Assembly: GCA_018825145.1 (NCBI GenBank)
Contig: JAHJFD010000035.1
Location: forward strand, 1-33,943
DNA length: 33,943 bases
Reading direction: 5' to 3'
From: Patescibacteria group bacterium
GTDB lineage: Bacteria; Patescibacteriota; Gracilibacteria; UM-FILTER-43-11
Shown: positions 10,301 through 17,570 of the stretch, piece by piece
Layout of the letters: each line of letters opens with the position of its first letter
How positions within the stretch are numbered: position 1 is the first letter of the stretch
Translations under genes and position numbers: made by a program
The notes under the pieces: generated by a model
Databases searched by the model: none
The model's input: the letters and a program-made list of their open reading frames with translations, nothing else
Told to the model about the DNA's origin: nothing

Positions 10301-10923
10301 GTGAAGGTAACGCGCTGGACTCAGTTGGTCCTAACAATGGCACCCTTGGTACAAAATCAGGTTACGGAGCAATGCCAACGTACGCGACCGGTAAGGCTGG
10401 TCAGGGATTCAGAATTCCCGACAGATACGGTTATGTGAATGTTGGAAACAACTCAAGTCTTGATATTACCGGTGACTACACTGTTGAAGCGTGGGTGAAG
10501 TCCGATACTCATTCCGATCTTATTCACAGCAGCTGGAATATCATCACGCAGAAGGGATACAGAAATGAATTCGGGCTTTATAAAGGCGATCCGAAGATGA
10601 GCTTTAAGCCATATAACAATTCCGGATCATCCTTTCTCGTGGATTATGACGACACGAATATGGAAGCCGGCACATGGTATCACGTGGCAGGTGTAAGAAG
10701 GGGAAACATGGTAGAACTCTATGTGAATGGAGCATTAGTAGAATCAAAGAATAATTTCACAGGCCTTCTTGGTACTAAACCCGGTGAACTTATGACTATC
10801 GGAAACAGCAAACCGGGTAGTCAGAACGGCTTTGTAGGAGTTATCGATGAGGTTAAGGTCTGGAACCGCGGACTTTCCGCGGCAGAGATTGGGCAGATTT
10901 ACTATACAGGTTCAGGTCTGTAG
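4321..10923 (+). CDS. Giant secreted mosaic surface protein (TSP3, disintegrin-like, NHL, LamG, Ig)
   Basis: 2200 residues. A signal peptide (~1-38) is followed by a DUF4215/Myxo-type Cys motif (44-70, CGNGILEEEEECDDGN), a beta-rich domain with a DNRLRE-like part (SKFDISSIPDTAEI, ~410-600), thrombospondin type-3 Ca-binding repeats (~603-714), a jelly-roll/CBM-like domain (~720-852), a second CGDG..C motif (~893), four disintegrin-like Cys repeats (~919-1050), more type-3 repeats (~1097-1149), an NHL beta-propeller of six 47-residue units (~1150-1430), a further type-3 unit, LamG domain 1 (~1474-1694), a Big/Ig-like domain (~1700-1790), a second DNRLRE-like domain (~1791-1972) and LamG domain 2 (~1982-2200). 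There is no C-terminal membrane helix or sorting signal, so it is secreted or held non-covalently. The domain set points to Ca-dependent adhesion and glycan binding, perhaps to a host or partner cell; no catalytic motif is visible. It forms its own transcription unit. Confidence 0.93.
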   Translation: MKNHLFKYKHHYLAGSLLGILIAILFLGLQLQGKTVAQTTTAICGNGILEEEEECDDGNLVSGDGCNSMCIKEIGMVIPTEQHPLNADELLSPLNWEEGGILEEFEPEDEIVEMRDAVSKHFENPDGTITAIITTEGTLHYEEDGVWKEIHREITDNDSGVHTEYAYAATKNAFQSYYPAESGSQGLLVDLDEGTFKDWINPELRWVTSTGEASAPVSGAAITGDLNTDAITYSSVFDNTDVILTQGTGSRKMDIVLKDASALASMPADAVEASYCEQVVMPDGWTLATENNPENSEEVIGITFRDGNGNEMVQYAQPMIYEPSPLSTEEEEIIPPEAETTGGGPLEETIEMSEEEINRMPIISGKYSIEKSGDTLTVCTTVPASWLRAENRVFPVIIDPTTNVYPQNASYWTGNVYETVGTGYYKNCSTEAQCNTMGCYSSYTGTQPWSYSSSKGNDTISTQYSQSCTNGIWGYVVYRTTYRGWSKFDISSIPDTAEINNVVLWVYKNYGSGTEYIRSLENDPVVENFSTIWNDIVGGSNYGTIGGSTGWRSQDLGSTADSDLRSALSRNWFGVGLYNGYSYYYGYSNSTYRPYIAVTYAGDSDGDGYDDPVDNCPYIANPGQEDADSDGVGDVCDNCLSVANPGQEDMDENGVGDACNDFEDADGDEWADDLDNCPELNNPGQEPDQDCDTVPDATDNCLTVPNPDQDNSDEGSGNLVVDFESGFTGWSSSGNVGWQSSATVYEGTYGAQNQNISDGQTSCMYRNVTLIQNDNISFWWKVSSESGYDYLRFYIDGSEQSGRISGNRSWAQKTFNLSAGTRQIKWCYTKDGSVSSYNDTGYVDYIVIGSAGTSGDSVGDACDCDDETCDGREVDYCIDQGTPDPTCVPTEVCGDGVTEGNEQCDGDACCTETCTFSTSECRASTDVCDLAEMCTGSDASCPADTFQPSTTECRASAGICDMPEMCTGSGASCPADTFRPSTTQCRVSAGVCDLAEMCTGSGASCPSDAKSTAECRAAASVCDVAESCNGVSNSCPADGFQPLSTYCSVTGDNAANHCDGTGLCVCLSSPEDTLAACTDTKDNDCDDLIDAADSDCDSDGDGIVDFVDNCPAVPNPGQEDSDSDGVGDACDNCSAVANPGQEDSDGTGGEFITKWGRSGTGDGELDHPWDLTVDDDGNIYVGDNGNHRVQKFTNTGAFITKWGSEGTGDGQFGAILGVAIDASRNVYVKDSDNYRMQKFDSTGTFITKWGRYGTGDGELGGLYGAAVDTTGNVYAADTGNDRIQKFDSTGTFITKWGSLGTGDGQFNELRGIAVDTLGNVYVADSGNNRVQKFSRTGTFITKWGSLGTGDGQFNTPYDVAVDTLGNVYVADSGNNRVQKFSSTGTFITKLGSLGIGDSQFDTPYGVAVDASGNVYVADTNNNRIQKFTAGTLGDGVGDACDNCLTVPNPTQTDADSDGLGDACDDCATISSLDLTGLVSWWKGDGNALDSVGPNNGTLGTKAGYGTDPTYSAGKVGQGFRIPDRYGYVNVGTDSSLDITGDYTVDAWVKSDTHSDLIHSSWNIITQKGYRNEFGLYKGSPKMTFKPYNTSGSSYSVDWEDTVMPANTWYHVAGVKRGNMVELYVNGVLVDSKNNFTGLLDTKPGEPMTIGNSKPGSQNGFVGVIDEVELWNRGLSATEIQQIYNAGAVYGVGKCLGDISAPTVSLTSPLDGVTVSNTVTVTATASDDVRVTYVEFKVDGVAVGADSTAPYTTDWDTRSVANGGHTLAAVAYDLSGNSGTSSVTVTVDNVSVIEVRSRVSAKEDDAEEKLSGGYVDRYSSDLELINDGGSTPQEVGMRFNNIAIPYGATISKAYIQFTVDETDSGTANLVLRGEATDNAATFGSANYNITSRPDTVSNVAWSPVAWNTVGESGPAQRTSDLSPVIQELVNRDRWHSGNSLVITVTGSGERTAESYDGDSSKAPELVVEYEEQDEYPTPPPPPALDMTGLVSWWQGEGNALDSVGPNNGTLGTKSGYGAMPTYATGKAGQGFRIPDRYGYVNVGNNSSLDITGDYTVEAWVKSDTHSDLIHSSWNIITQKGYRNEFGLYKGDPKMSFKPYNNSGSSFLVDYDDTNMEAGTWYHVAGVRRGNMVELYVNGALVESKNNFTGLLGTKPGELMTIGNSKPGSQNGFVGVIDEVKVWNRGLSAAEIGQIYYTGSGL
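7078..7450 (+). repeat. Four disintegrin-like Cys-rich repeats (~96 bp)
   Basis: Repeats start at 7078, 7174, 7270 and 7360 (spacing 96, 96, 90 bp) and encode units of the type ECRAS..CDLAEMCTG followed by CPADTF. The first three are very similar at DNA level; the fourth is more diverged (CDVAESCNG). Confidence 0.85.
7768..8610 (+). repeat. NHL propeller repeats, 141-bp period
   Basis: Six units of the type FITKWGS.GTGDGQF..P.GVAVD..GNVYVAD..NNR.QKF. The GGTACC marker recurs at 8047, 8188, 8329 and 8470, exactly 141 bp (47 codons) apart. Units 4 and 5 share long identical stretches, indicating recent duplication or gene conversion. Confidence 0.9.
8740..9385 (+). repeat. LamG/concanavalin-like domain, first copy
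   Basis: Encodes LTGLVSWWKGDGNALDSVGP through IDEVELWNRGLSATEI. A second copy at 10270-10920 is nearly the same in protein (for example PDRYGYVNVG, HSDLIHSSWNIITQKG, ELYVNG, SKPGSQNGF in both) and has extended DNA identity. Confidence 0.85.
10270..10920 (+). repeat. LamG/concanavalin-like domain, second copy
   Basis: C-terminal copy of the LamG domain, ending one codon before the stop. Differences from copy 1 are scattered substitutions (KGDG to QGEG, TVDAWV to TVEAWV, DTKPGEP to GTKPGEL), as expected for an intragenic duplication kept under selection. Confidence 0.85.
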
Positions 10924-10960
10924 AAACTGTTGGTGAATTAGTTCAATAAATCAGGCTATT

Positions 10961-10992
10961 AAATACCCCGGGTATTCCGCCCGGGGTATTTT
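10961..10992. terminator. Bidirectional terminator between convergent genes
   Basis: A perfect 12-bp stem (AAATACCCCGGG / CCCGGGGTATTT) with a 7-nt loop has A-rich and T-rich flanks, so it can end transcription of both the giant protein gene (+) and the beta-CASP nuclease gene (-). Confidence 0.9.
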
Positions 10993-10999
10993 GAAAATT

Positions 11000-12394
11000 T
11001 TATAATTTTACCGACTTCTCCGGCTCCATCACAATAGACTCCGCGTCGCTGTAGGTCTTTATTCTTTCGGCAAAAGCCTCCGACTGAGTCGGCTCCCCGT
11101 GTACCAGCATGATTTTTTTAAGCCCCTTAATTCTTTTGATGAACTCGTCCAGGTCATCCTTGTCGGCATGCGCGCTGAATGATTCTAAAATCACCACTTC
11201 CGCGTTCACCTTGTACATCTGATCGAAGATTTTAATAAATTCAGCCCCATCTACCAGCTTACGGCCCAGCGTGTTCTCAGCCATATAGCCCACAATCGCG
11301 ATCGTATTCTTGGGATCCTCAATATTATTCTTCAGGTGATGTCTGATGCGACCCGCCTCACACATACCACTACTCGAAATAATAATGCAGGGGCCGATAA
11401 AAAAGTTGAGATTCTTCGATTCCTCAACCGAATTCGTATGTTTCAACTGCCTGGGGTCAAAAGGATTCTGGCCCAGTCTGAAATTTTCCCGAATATCCTC
11501 GTCATAAAGCTCAATATGTTGTTTGAAGACATCCGTAAGATGGGTGGCAAGCGGACTATCGATAAAAATCGGCAGGTTTGTCGGAATTTCTTTCTGATCA
11601 ATCAGAAGATGGATGGAATAAATAAGCTCCTGTGTTCTTTCAAAAGCGAATGAAGGAATAATAATTTTTCCGCCACGTTTCACCGTGCGGTTGATCACCC
11701 GGGCCAATTCCGGAACACCTTCTTCAATCGGCGCATGTTTACGGTTGCCGTAAGTACTTTCAATAAGTAAATAATCCGACATCTGCAAATCATAAGGATC
11801 ATTAATAATAGGCAGTCTGTCCCGCCCCAAATCACCTGTGAACACCAATCTCTTCTGCTTGCCGTCTTCCTGATCCAGAATATCCAGAGCGATCATGCTC
11901 GAGCCAAGCACATGTCCAGCTTCATGAAAAGTCACATAAATACCATCATAAAGCTTATATTTTGTGTCGTAAGGCAGTTCATGAAATTGTTCCAGCGTAT
12001 GCTCCACATCCGCGGCATCATAAATAGGCTCAATAGAAAGCGCTGAATTTTTTAGCTTCCTGCTAAAATATTTGGCGTCCTGTTCCTGAATATACGCACT
12101 GTCAAGGAGCATTGGGAGGCACAGGCTTTTGGTGGCTTCCGTGCAGTAAATGACCCCCTTAAAGCCTTCTTTTACTAAATGAGGAATATTACCCGTATGG
12201 TCAATATGAGCGTGAGAAACCAGCAGAACATCAACCGAAGCGGGATCATAAGCAAAATGCTGATTCTTTTCAAAGGCAAGCTTCCGATGACCCTGGAAAA
12301 GACCGCAATCCATAAGAATCTTTTTCCCGTTTACCTCAAGCAAATGCTGAGAGCCGGTCACTTCAAGTGCGGCCCCGTAACTCGTTATTTTCAT
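11000..12394 (-). CDS. Beta-CASP metallo-beta-lactamase-fold ribonuclease (Ysh1/COG1236 type)
   Basis: 464 residues. Zn-binding motif HAHIDH at 61-66, FTGDLG for motif 3, then the beta-CASP insert with SFAFERTQEL and the SSGMCEAGRIRHHL and SFSAHADKDD motifs typical of beta-CASP RNA nucleases. In this family the enzyme uses two zinc ions to cut or trim RNA in the cytoplasm. The length fits the compact COG1236 branch and lacks the extra C-terminal domain of RNase J. It begins 9 nt after the gap stop codon, so it is the third gene of the prs-gap operon. A role in mRNA turnover or rRNA processing is expected from the family; the exact substrate cannot be read from sequence. Confidence 0.92.
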   Translation of the reverse strand: MKITSYGAALEVTGSQHLLEVNGKKILMDCGLFQGHRKLAFEKNQHFAYDPASVDVLLVSHAHIDHTGNIPHLVKEGFKGVIYCTEATKSLCLPMLLDSAYIQEQDAKYFSRKLKNSALSIEPIYDAADVEHTLEQFHELPYDTKYKLYDGIYVTFHEAGHVLGSSMIALDILDQEDGKQKRLVFTGDLGRDRLPIINDPYDLQMSDYLLIESTYGNRKHAPIEEGVPELARVINRTVKRGGKIIIPSFAFERTQELIYSIHLLIDQKEIPTNLPIFIDSPLATHLTDVFKQHIELYDEDIRENFRLGQNPFDPRQLKHTNSVEESKNLNFFIGPCIIISSSGMCEAGRIRHHLKNNIEDPKNTIAIVGYMAENTLGRKLVDGAEFIKIFDQMYKVNAEVVILESFSAHADKDDLDEFIKRIKGLKKIMLVHGEPTQSEAFAERIKTYSDAESIVMEPEKSVKL

Positions 12395-12403
12395 ATTGAT
12401 TTT

Positions 12404-13405
12404 TTATTTACCGGCTATATAACTGGCAAGATCCACCATTCGGCAGCTGTATCCCCATTCGTTGTCATACCAGGATAGCACCTTTACCATATTACCTTCC
12501 ATTACCATCGTGCTCTGCGCGTCCACAATCGAAGAATGGGAATCCATCTGAAAGTCCTTAGAAACCAAAGGCCTGTCTTCCACTTTCAATATCGTTGGAA
12601 TTTCAGCGGCGCGTTTTCTTAAAGCCTCATTTACCTCCTCAACCGTCACATCCTTTTCAAGCTCAATCGTCAGATCCACCAGCGAAACGGTTGGAGTGGG
12701 CACGCGAACAGCCATACCTGTCAATTTTCCCTTCAATGCGGGAATAACCAGGCCGACCGCTTTTGCGGCGCCGGTGGTTGTGGGAATCAGGTTCTGCATA
12801 CAGCTGCGGGCGCGACGGGCGTCTTTATCGGGCGCGTCCAGAACCCTCTGACTGGCAGTTACCGCGTGAATAGTCGTCATAATTCCCCTCTTAATGCCGA
12901 AAGCATCATTCAGAGCCTTGGCAAATGGCGCCAGACAGTTGGTGGTACAGCTGGCGTTCGAAAGAATCTGTTCTTTGCCTGTCAGAATTTCCTCATTACA
13001 CCCCATCACAATAGTCGCATCAGGACCTTCCTCGCCTTTGGCGGGAGCGGAAATAATTACCTTCTTCGCGCCGGCCTTGATGTGAAAACCGGCTTTTTCC
13101 TTGGTGCGGAAGACGCCGGTACACTCCATAACCAAATCCACTCCAAGCTTGCTCCATGGGAGTTGGGTAGGGTCTTTTTCGGCAAACATTTTGATAGCCT
13201 TTCCGTCCACAACCATTTCATTTCCCTTTAGCTCAACTGTGCCTGGATATCTTCCATAAGTTGAATCAAACTCAAAAAGTAGCGCCAGCATTGCCGGATC
13301 ACTTAAATCATTGATGGCGACCACTTCCAGATTGCTATCGGTCTGCATAATTCGATGAAGAATCTGGCGGCCGATGCGGCCGAAGCCGTTAATTGCGATT
13401 TTCAT
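12404..13405 (-). CDS. gap: Glyceraldehyde-3-phosphate dehydrogenase, type I
   Basis: 333 residues, full length. NAD-binding GFGRIGR at 8-13, Asp33 favouring NAD over NADP, catalytic Cys153 in SNASCTTNC, His180 in TTIHAVT, and the C-terminal WYDNEWGYSCR. It oxidises glyceraldehyde 3-phosphate to 1,3-bisphosphoglycerate in lower glycolysis, in the cytoplasm. It lies 29 nt after prs and 9 nt before the nuclease gene, consistent with one operon. Nothing is missing at the active site. Confidence 0.97.
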   Translation of the reverse strand: MKIAINGFGRIGRQILHRIMQTDSNLEVVAINDLSDPAMLALLFEFDSTYGRYPGTVELKGNEMVVDGKAIKMFAEKDPTQLPWSKLGVDLVMECTGVFRTKEKAGFHIKAGAKKVIISAPAKGEEGPDATIVMGCNEEILTGKEQILSNASCTTNCLAPFAKALNDAFGIKRGIMTTIHAVTASQRVLDAPDKDARRARSCMQNLIPTTTGAAKAVGLVIPALKGKLTGMAVRVPTPTVSLVDLTIELEKDVTVEEVNEALRKRAAEIPTILKVEDRPLVSKDFQMDSHSSIVDAQSTMVMEGNMVKVLSWYDNEWGYSCRMVDLASYIAGK

Positions 13406-13434
13406 TTTATTTATAATTAAAAGATTAAAGATTC

Positions 13435-14382
13435 TTAATAAAACAATTTACTCACTGATTTTTGATGGGTCACACTGCCGATAATATCCGCGAGTAAGGG
13501 GGCTACCGAAATCTGCCTGAGGCCCGTAAACTTCTTCTCCTTCTCAATAGGCAAAGTGTCGGTGACTGTGACCTCTTTAAATCCGGCTTTATCAAGCCGT
13601 TTTTGGGCCGGGCCGGAAAAAATCGCGTGCGTGGCGGCCAGATAAATATCTTTTTTCGCCCCCTGATCAACTAATGCTTTATGAGCAGATATAACACTGC
13701 CAGCTGTATCAATCATGTCATCGTAGATAATACAAGTCCTGTCTTTCACATCACCTACGACGTGAGTTGTTACAGCTTCATTATGGGCAGGACGGGTCTT
13801 ATGCAGGATGGCAATAGGCACACCTAAGTCATCAGCCAGCTTTTTGGCGTTTTTGGCTCCGCCGGCATCGGGTGAAACTACCGTTACATCTTTGAGCTTC
13901 TTCTTTTTGTAGTAATCCGCAAAGAGTTTGTGAGTATTAATATTGTCTACCGGAACGTCAAAGAAAGCCTGTGCCTGATCCGCGTGAAGGCCAAAAGTAA
14001 TCACGTGATCGGCCCCCGCCTTCACGATCAAATCCGCCATCAGTTTGGCGCTGATCGGTTCACGGGGCTTATGCACTTTATCTTGTCTGGCGTAACCGAA
14101 ATGAGGGATGATGACATGAATTTTTGATGCGAAAGAAAGCCTGGCCGCGTCTATCATCAGGAAAAGCTCCATATAATCCTCATTCACCCAGTAATCACGG
14201 CAGGTCTGAATAATAAATACTTCCTGCCCGCGAACCGTTTCATCGAGCTTTACGTATTTTTCGCCGCAGGAAAAAGTCGAAAGGGTCAACTGCCCCAATT
14301 CCTTTTTCATATCTTTCGCGACGGCCTTGGCAAGCTCTTTGTGAGAAGATCCCGCGAAGATTGTGAATTTATTTGTAGCCAT
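13435..14382 (-). CDS. prs: Ribose-phosphate pyrophosphokinase (PRPP synthase)
   Basis: 315 residues. The PHFGYARQDK motif (93-102), the ribose-phosphate region VVSPDAGGAKNA (168-179) and the PRPP loop DDMIDTAGS (221-229) identify PRPP synthase. It converts ribose 5-phosphate and ATP to PRPP for nucleotide synthesis and salvage; guaA at 28288 is another purine gene in the window. The usual PYFGYARQDRK is here PHFGYARQDKV, a mild change. An extended -10 promoter lies just upstream, so prs is probably the first gene of the prs-gap-nuclease operon. Confidence 0.96.
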   Translation of the reverse strand: MATNKFTIFAGSSHKELAKAVAKDMKKELGQLTLSTFSCGEKYVKLDETVRGQEVFIIQTCRDYWVNEDYMELFLMIDAARLSFASKIHVIIPHFGYARQDKVHKPREPISAKLMADLIVKAGADHVITFGLHADQAQAFFDVPVDNINTHKLFADYYKKKKLKDVTVVSPDAGGAKNAKKLADDLGVPIAILHKTRPAHNEAVTTHVVGDVKDRTCIIYDDMIDTAGSVISAHKALVDQGAKKDIYLAATHAIFSGPAQKRLDKAGFKEVTVTDTLPIEKEKKFTGLRQISVAPLLADIIGSVTHQKSVSKLFY

Positions 14383-14406
14383 AAATTTCAGTTACGTTCA
14401 AAAACA

Positions 14407-14415
14407 ATTCTATCA
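14407..14415 (-). promoter_or_regulatory. Extended -10 promoter for prs
   Basis: Reading the minus strand, TGATAGAAT forms an extended -10 element (TGnTAGAAT) with TTTCGG 17 nt upstream as a poor -35. The leader would be about 18 nt. The rest of 14383-14517 contains only a short hairpin (CGTG / CACG, followed by CTGTTTTTTG on the minus strand) that may be a weak terminator for the gene upstream. Confidence 0.55.
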
Positions 14416-14517
14416 ATTTCTCACCTTTTCCGAAACTGCAATTTCAGCAATTTTCAAAAAACAGCGTGTTTTTTCGCACGGCCGAAAAGCCGACAACGCA
14501 AAACTTTTTAGTAATCA

Positions 14518-14805
14518 CTAAGTGGTAGCTTCACCAAAACTATCCAAAGGTGGAATAGATGAGGGGCGGGAAGCGGAAGCTCCACGCCGAAATCCCCGCA
14601 ATGCTTCCCGAACTTCCAAAATAGCCATGCGAGCATTCTTTTTACCTTCAGGCTCAGGCAAATCTTCTATTGCACTGGCGATAGTCCGGCGAATTTTTGT
14701 GGCACCCATTTTTTCAGCCTGAGCGTCAAGCTCTCTGAATTCTTCCAATAAAATAACTGATGTCTGAGATATTGGAGCGGTATCGCGACTATTTGAAAAT
14801 GTCAT
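14518..14805 (-). CDS. Small protein of unknown function
   Basis: 95 residues from the ATG at 14805; a TTG 21 nt upstream would add seven residues. The protein looks soluble and largely helical, with a charged middle (EEFRELDAQAEKMGATKIRR) and a Ser/Pro-rich C-terminus. No signal peptide, membrane helix or known motif is seen. It sits 50-70 nt after cysS on the same strand. Being short and unmatched it could be spurious, but the frame stays open across the whole cysS-prs gap and shows coding-like composition. Confidence 0.5.
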   Translation of the reverse strand: MTFSNSRDTAPISQTSVILLEEFRELDAQAEKMGATKIRRTIASAIEDLPEPEGKKNARMAILEVREALRGFRRGASASRPSSIPPLDSFGEATT

Positions 14806-14876
14806 AATTAAATAATTAGGGGGCAAAGCCAGCCCAATTTACCCGACAGCCGACATGATGTCAAATTAGAACAACA

Positions 14877-16283
14877 CTAATTCGGCCGCACCTCCGTTCC
14901 ACCTGGGCCGTCTTTCACCATCCATTTGCCGGAAGCTTCGATTTTCTCGCGGATTTTATCGGCCTTTTTCCAGTCTTTAAGTTCCCTGGCCTCATTGCGT
15001 TCCAGAATCCATTGAGTGATCTGCGGCGGCAATTCAAATTCGATTGGCTCATTAAGCTTCAGGCCAAGTACGGTGTCCATTTTTTTGATCGTGGCCAGCT
15101 TATCCGCATCCGGCACTTCCGCGTCATCCACTAGCTCCCAGGCAATGGCCAGGCCCTGCGCGACATTCAGGTCATCGCTGACCGCCTCGGTAAAAGGCCC
15201 CATATAATTTTCAGCAAGACTTTCCTCGGAATCTCCAAGGGCAAGCACCTTTTCTTTCAGGCGCCTCAGTCCGGTCCTCGCGGCCGTCAGTCCTTCCCAG
15301 TCAAAAGCGAGTTCTTTGCGATAATGGGATTGCAGGCAAAAATACCGGTAATCCAGTGGATCATAACCCTCTTCCACAAGCCTTCTGAGCGTCAGAAAAT
15401 TACCCTCCGCCTTGGCCATCTTCGCGCCCTCTTTCAGCACCAGAAAATTTCCGTGCATCCAGATTTTCACCCAGGGCTTCTTGCCGGTCGCGCCCTCGGC
15501 CTGAGCAATCTCGTTGGTGTGGTGCACCGGAATATGATCGATGCCGCCGCAATGAATATCAAACTGCTCACCCAGATAACGCACACTCATCGCGGAGCAT
15601 TCAATATGCCAGCCGGGAAATCCGCGGCCCCAAGGTGCACCCCATTTTGCCGGATCCCACTGCATCTCCTGATCGCCGTGCTTGGACTCCACAAACCACA
15701 GAACGAAGTCATGCGGATTCTTTTTGTTCTCATCCACTTCTATGCGGGCGCCAGCCTCACCGCCGCGGAAGGGCTGTTTATCGAGTTGGGCCAGCTTTCC
15801 GTAGTCCTCAAACTTTGAAGTGTCACAATAAACGTTTCCGTTCTCGCCCACATAGGTGAATCCATTTGCCTCCAGCTTTTGAATCTGCCCGATCATTTCC
15901 TGAATATGGTCAGTAGCCTTAGGTTTCCAGTGTGGTTTCAGTAAATTCAGGCGATCCATATCCTCCAAAAAAGCCTGCGAATAATGCTCGGCAATTTCCC
16001 ACACGGTCTTTTTCTCGCGCTCGGCGCCTTTTTTCATTTTATCCTCGCCCTCATCCGCGTCGCTCGTCAGATGCCCAACGTCGGTAATATTCATCACATG
16101 ATTTACCACGTAACCATTAAATTCCAGCACGCGCCTGAGTAAATCTTCAAACACATAAGTCCGCAGATTCCCGATGTGCGCGTAGTTATAAACTGTGGGT
16201 CCGCAACAATAAAGCCCTACCCGATCAGGCTTTTCGGGGTTGAATTCTTCCTTTTGCCGGGTGAGTGTATTAAAAAGTTTCAT
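14877..16283 (-). CDS. cysS: Cysteinyl-tRNA synthetase
   Basis: 468 residues, the normal length. HIGN (36-39) is the class I HIGH motif; Cys27, Cys229, His254 and Glu258 have the spacing of the Zn-binding cysteine-recognition site. WHIECSAM and [13 protein letters not shown] are typical of CysRS. The KMSKS loop is KMAKA (288-292): both lysines are kept but both serines are replaced. It charges tRNA-Cys in the cytoplasm. An extended -10 lies upstream next to the palindromic element at 16361-16472, and the GT2 gene diverges from the other side of that element. Confidence 0.96.
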   Translation of the reverse strand: MKLFNTLTRQKEEFNPEKPDRVGLYCCGPTVYNYAHIGNLRTYVFEDLLRRVLEFNGYVVNHVMNITDVGHLTSDADEGEDKMKKGAEREKKTVWEIAEHYSQAFLEDMDRLNLLKPHWKPKATDHIQEMIGQIQKLEANGFTYVGENGNVYCDTSKFEDYGKLAQLDKQPFRGGEAGARIEVDENKKNPHDFVLWFVESKHGDQEMQWDPAKWGAPWGRGFPGWHIECSAMSVRYLGEQFDIHCGGIDHIPVHHTNEIAQAEGATGKKPWVKIWMHGNFLVLKEGAKMAKAEGNFLTLRRLVEEGYDPLDYRYFCLQSHYRKELAFDWEGLTAARTGLRRLKEKVLALGDSEESLAENYMGPFTEAVSDDLNVAQGLAIAWELVDDAEVPDADKLATIKKMDTVLGLKLNEPIEFELPPQITQWILERNEARELKDWKKADKIREKIEASGKWMVKDGPGGTEVRPN

Positions 16284-16336
16284 GATTCAGAAATTTCAGA
16301 CTTTTTTCACGGAATATTTTTTTCGCGTTCGCCAAA

Positions 16337-16345
16337 ATTCTAGCA
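16337..16345 (-). promoter_or_regulatory. Extended -10 promoter for cysS
   Basis: On the minus strand TGCTAGAAT is an extended -10 (TGnTAGAAT). The leader would be about 45 nt. It lies 15 nt from the left edge of the palindromic element. Confidence 0.5.
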
Positions 16346-16360
16346 AAAAAGGCGGGGGTG

Positions 16361-16472
16361 GGTATATACCTTTTGGGGTCAGGAATTCTGATGCACAAAC
16401 TTTGCACAGATATTGCACAAACTTTGCACAGATATTGCACAACAGAATTCTATACCTCCGGGAGGACACCCC
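16361..16472 (+). repeat. Palindromic element copy 1 with 22-bp tandem core
   Basis: About 112 bp. Near-inverted outer arms (CCTTTTGGGGTCAGGAATTC on the left; CAGAATTCTATACCTCCGGG on the right) surround two exact 22-bp tandem units at 16392-16413 and 16414-16435, plus a partial third. The units are built from repeated TTGCACA/TGCACAA words. It occupies the divergent intergenic region between cysS (-) and the GT2 gene (+). A second copy lies inverted at 21579-21691. It could be a small mobile palindromic element or a compound binding site. Confidence 0.8.
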
Positions 16473-16594
16473 AGGGTCTCCGGATTTATACCAAAAAAAG
16501 ACAATTTTTATACATGTCAAATTCGCGCAAACTACCTGGCACAGTCTTCTTTACGCAGTCTATTTTTCTGTCACGCCCTTCACGCGGTTTGCTG

Positions 16595-16600
16595 TATAAT
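16595..16600 (+). promoter_or_regulatory. -10 box placed for leaderless transcription of the GT2 gene
   Basis: TATAAT lies exactly 6 nt before the ATG at 16607, so transcription would begin at or next to the start codon. The -35 position has no good match. Confidence 0.6.
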
Positions 16601-16606
16601 TCCTGT

Positions 16607-17485
16607 ATGAAGTTATCAGTGATTATCCCCACACACAACCGCGCCGATATCCTTGAGCTCTGCCTCAACAAAATCACCCAGCAACAGGGTGTCGATTTTG
16701 AAGTGATTGTGGTCGATGATGGCTCCGAAGACCATACCGCCAAAGTCGTGGCAGGTTTTAAAGAGGTGATTTACATCAAACAAAAAGCCTCTCATCAGGG
16801 CACGGCGCGCAATAAAGGGGCTAAAAAAGCCACGGGCGACATTCTCGTCTTCATCGGCGATGACATCCTTGCCGAACCGGGTTTTCTTATGCAGCACGCG
16901 AATATCCACACTCTCAATCCGGGCGAAGAGGTGGTTGTTCTTGGTTACACCGCGTGGGATCCGTTTCTGGAAATCACGCCTTACATGGAATTCCTCGAAT
17001 CCTCCGGCTGGCAGTTCGCTTACTTCCTCCTACAGCCAGGCTTTACCGACCACCCCGAACCTTACAAATTTTTCTACACTTCTAACATTTCCCTCAAAAA
17101 ATCCCTTTTCGACAAAGAAAAATTCAGTACCAAATTCACTGAATACGGCTGGGAAGACATCGAACTTGGTTACCGTCTGTGGGCCAAACATGGCATGCGT
17201 CTTTACTACGAACCTGATGCTGTCGTTTTGCATCACCACACCATCTCCGAGTCTACCCTCGAAAAAAGAATGCAAACCGTGGGCCGTTCCGCCGTCACAT
17301 TCGAAAAACTCCAGCCCGACGTACAAGTAATCCCCCGGGGCGCCAAAGCCATTCTACTCAAATTCCTTGCGCAGCCTATCATTCTCGCTTTTATTCGCTT
17401 TTTTGGAGGAGTAAATAGCTATTACAAATTCAAATCCTGGCAGCAGTTTTTGGAAGGCGTAAAGGAAGCGACCGGAAAAAAATAA
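16607..17485 (+). CDS. Family 2 glycosyltransferase
   Basis: 292 residues from the ATG at 16607. The open frame runs further upstream, but only through the palindromic element, and IIPTHNR follows this ATG as in most GT2 proteins. GT-A fold motifs: VIIPTHNRA (~5-13), VVDDGS (~37-42), IGDD for metal and nucleotide-sugar binding (~83-86) and EDIELGYRL (the ED acceptor motif, ~182-190). A short hydrophobic patch near the C-terminus (ILLKFLAQPIILAFIRFF) may associate with the membrane. It probably adds a sugar to an envelope polysaccharide or lipid-linked glycan; the Wzy-like gene downstream fits that. Donor and acceptor are unknown. Confidence 0.9.
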   Translation: MKLSVIIPTHNRADILELCLNKITQQQGVDFEVIVVDDGSEDHTAKVVAGFKEVIYIKQKASHQGTARNKGAKKATGDILVFIGDDILAEPGFLMQHANIHTLNPGEEVVVLGYTAWDPFLEITPYMEFLESSGWQFAYFLLQPGFTDHPEPYKFFYTSNISLKKSLFDKEKFSTKFTEYGWEDIELGYRLWAKHGMRLYYEPDAVVLHHHTISESTLEKRMQTVGRSAVTFEKLQPDVQVIPRGAKAILLKFLAQPIILAFIRFFGGVNSYYKFKSWQQFLEGVKEATGKK

Positions 17486-17570
17486 ACAAAAGACCCGCCG
17501 TAATGGCGATGAAATTTGATTTGTAACGCGTTTTTCCGTAAAATAAATAACAACCGCGAAACAAAAAACC

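Noticed and set aside
16392..16442. Possible CRISPR array from regularly repeated 22-bp units
   Set aside because: There are only two contiguous units with no spacers, and no cas genes; the same holds at 21618-21661.
16361..16472. Origin of replication with DnaA boxes
   Set aside because: TTGCACA words do not match TTATNCACA closely, and no dnaA, dnaN or AT-rich unwinding region is nearby.
16358..16606. Upstream extension of the GT2 frame
   Set aside because: It reads through the palindromic element and a -10 box; GT2 proteins begin with the IIPTHNR strand directly after the ATG at 16607.
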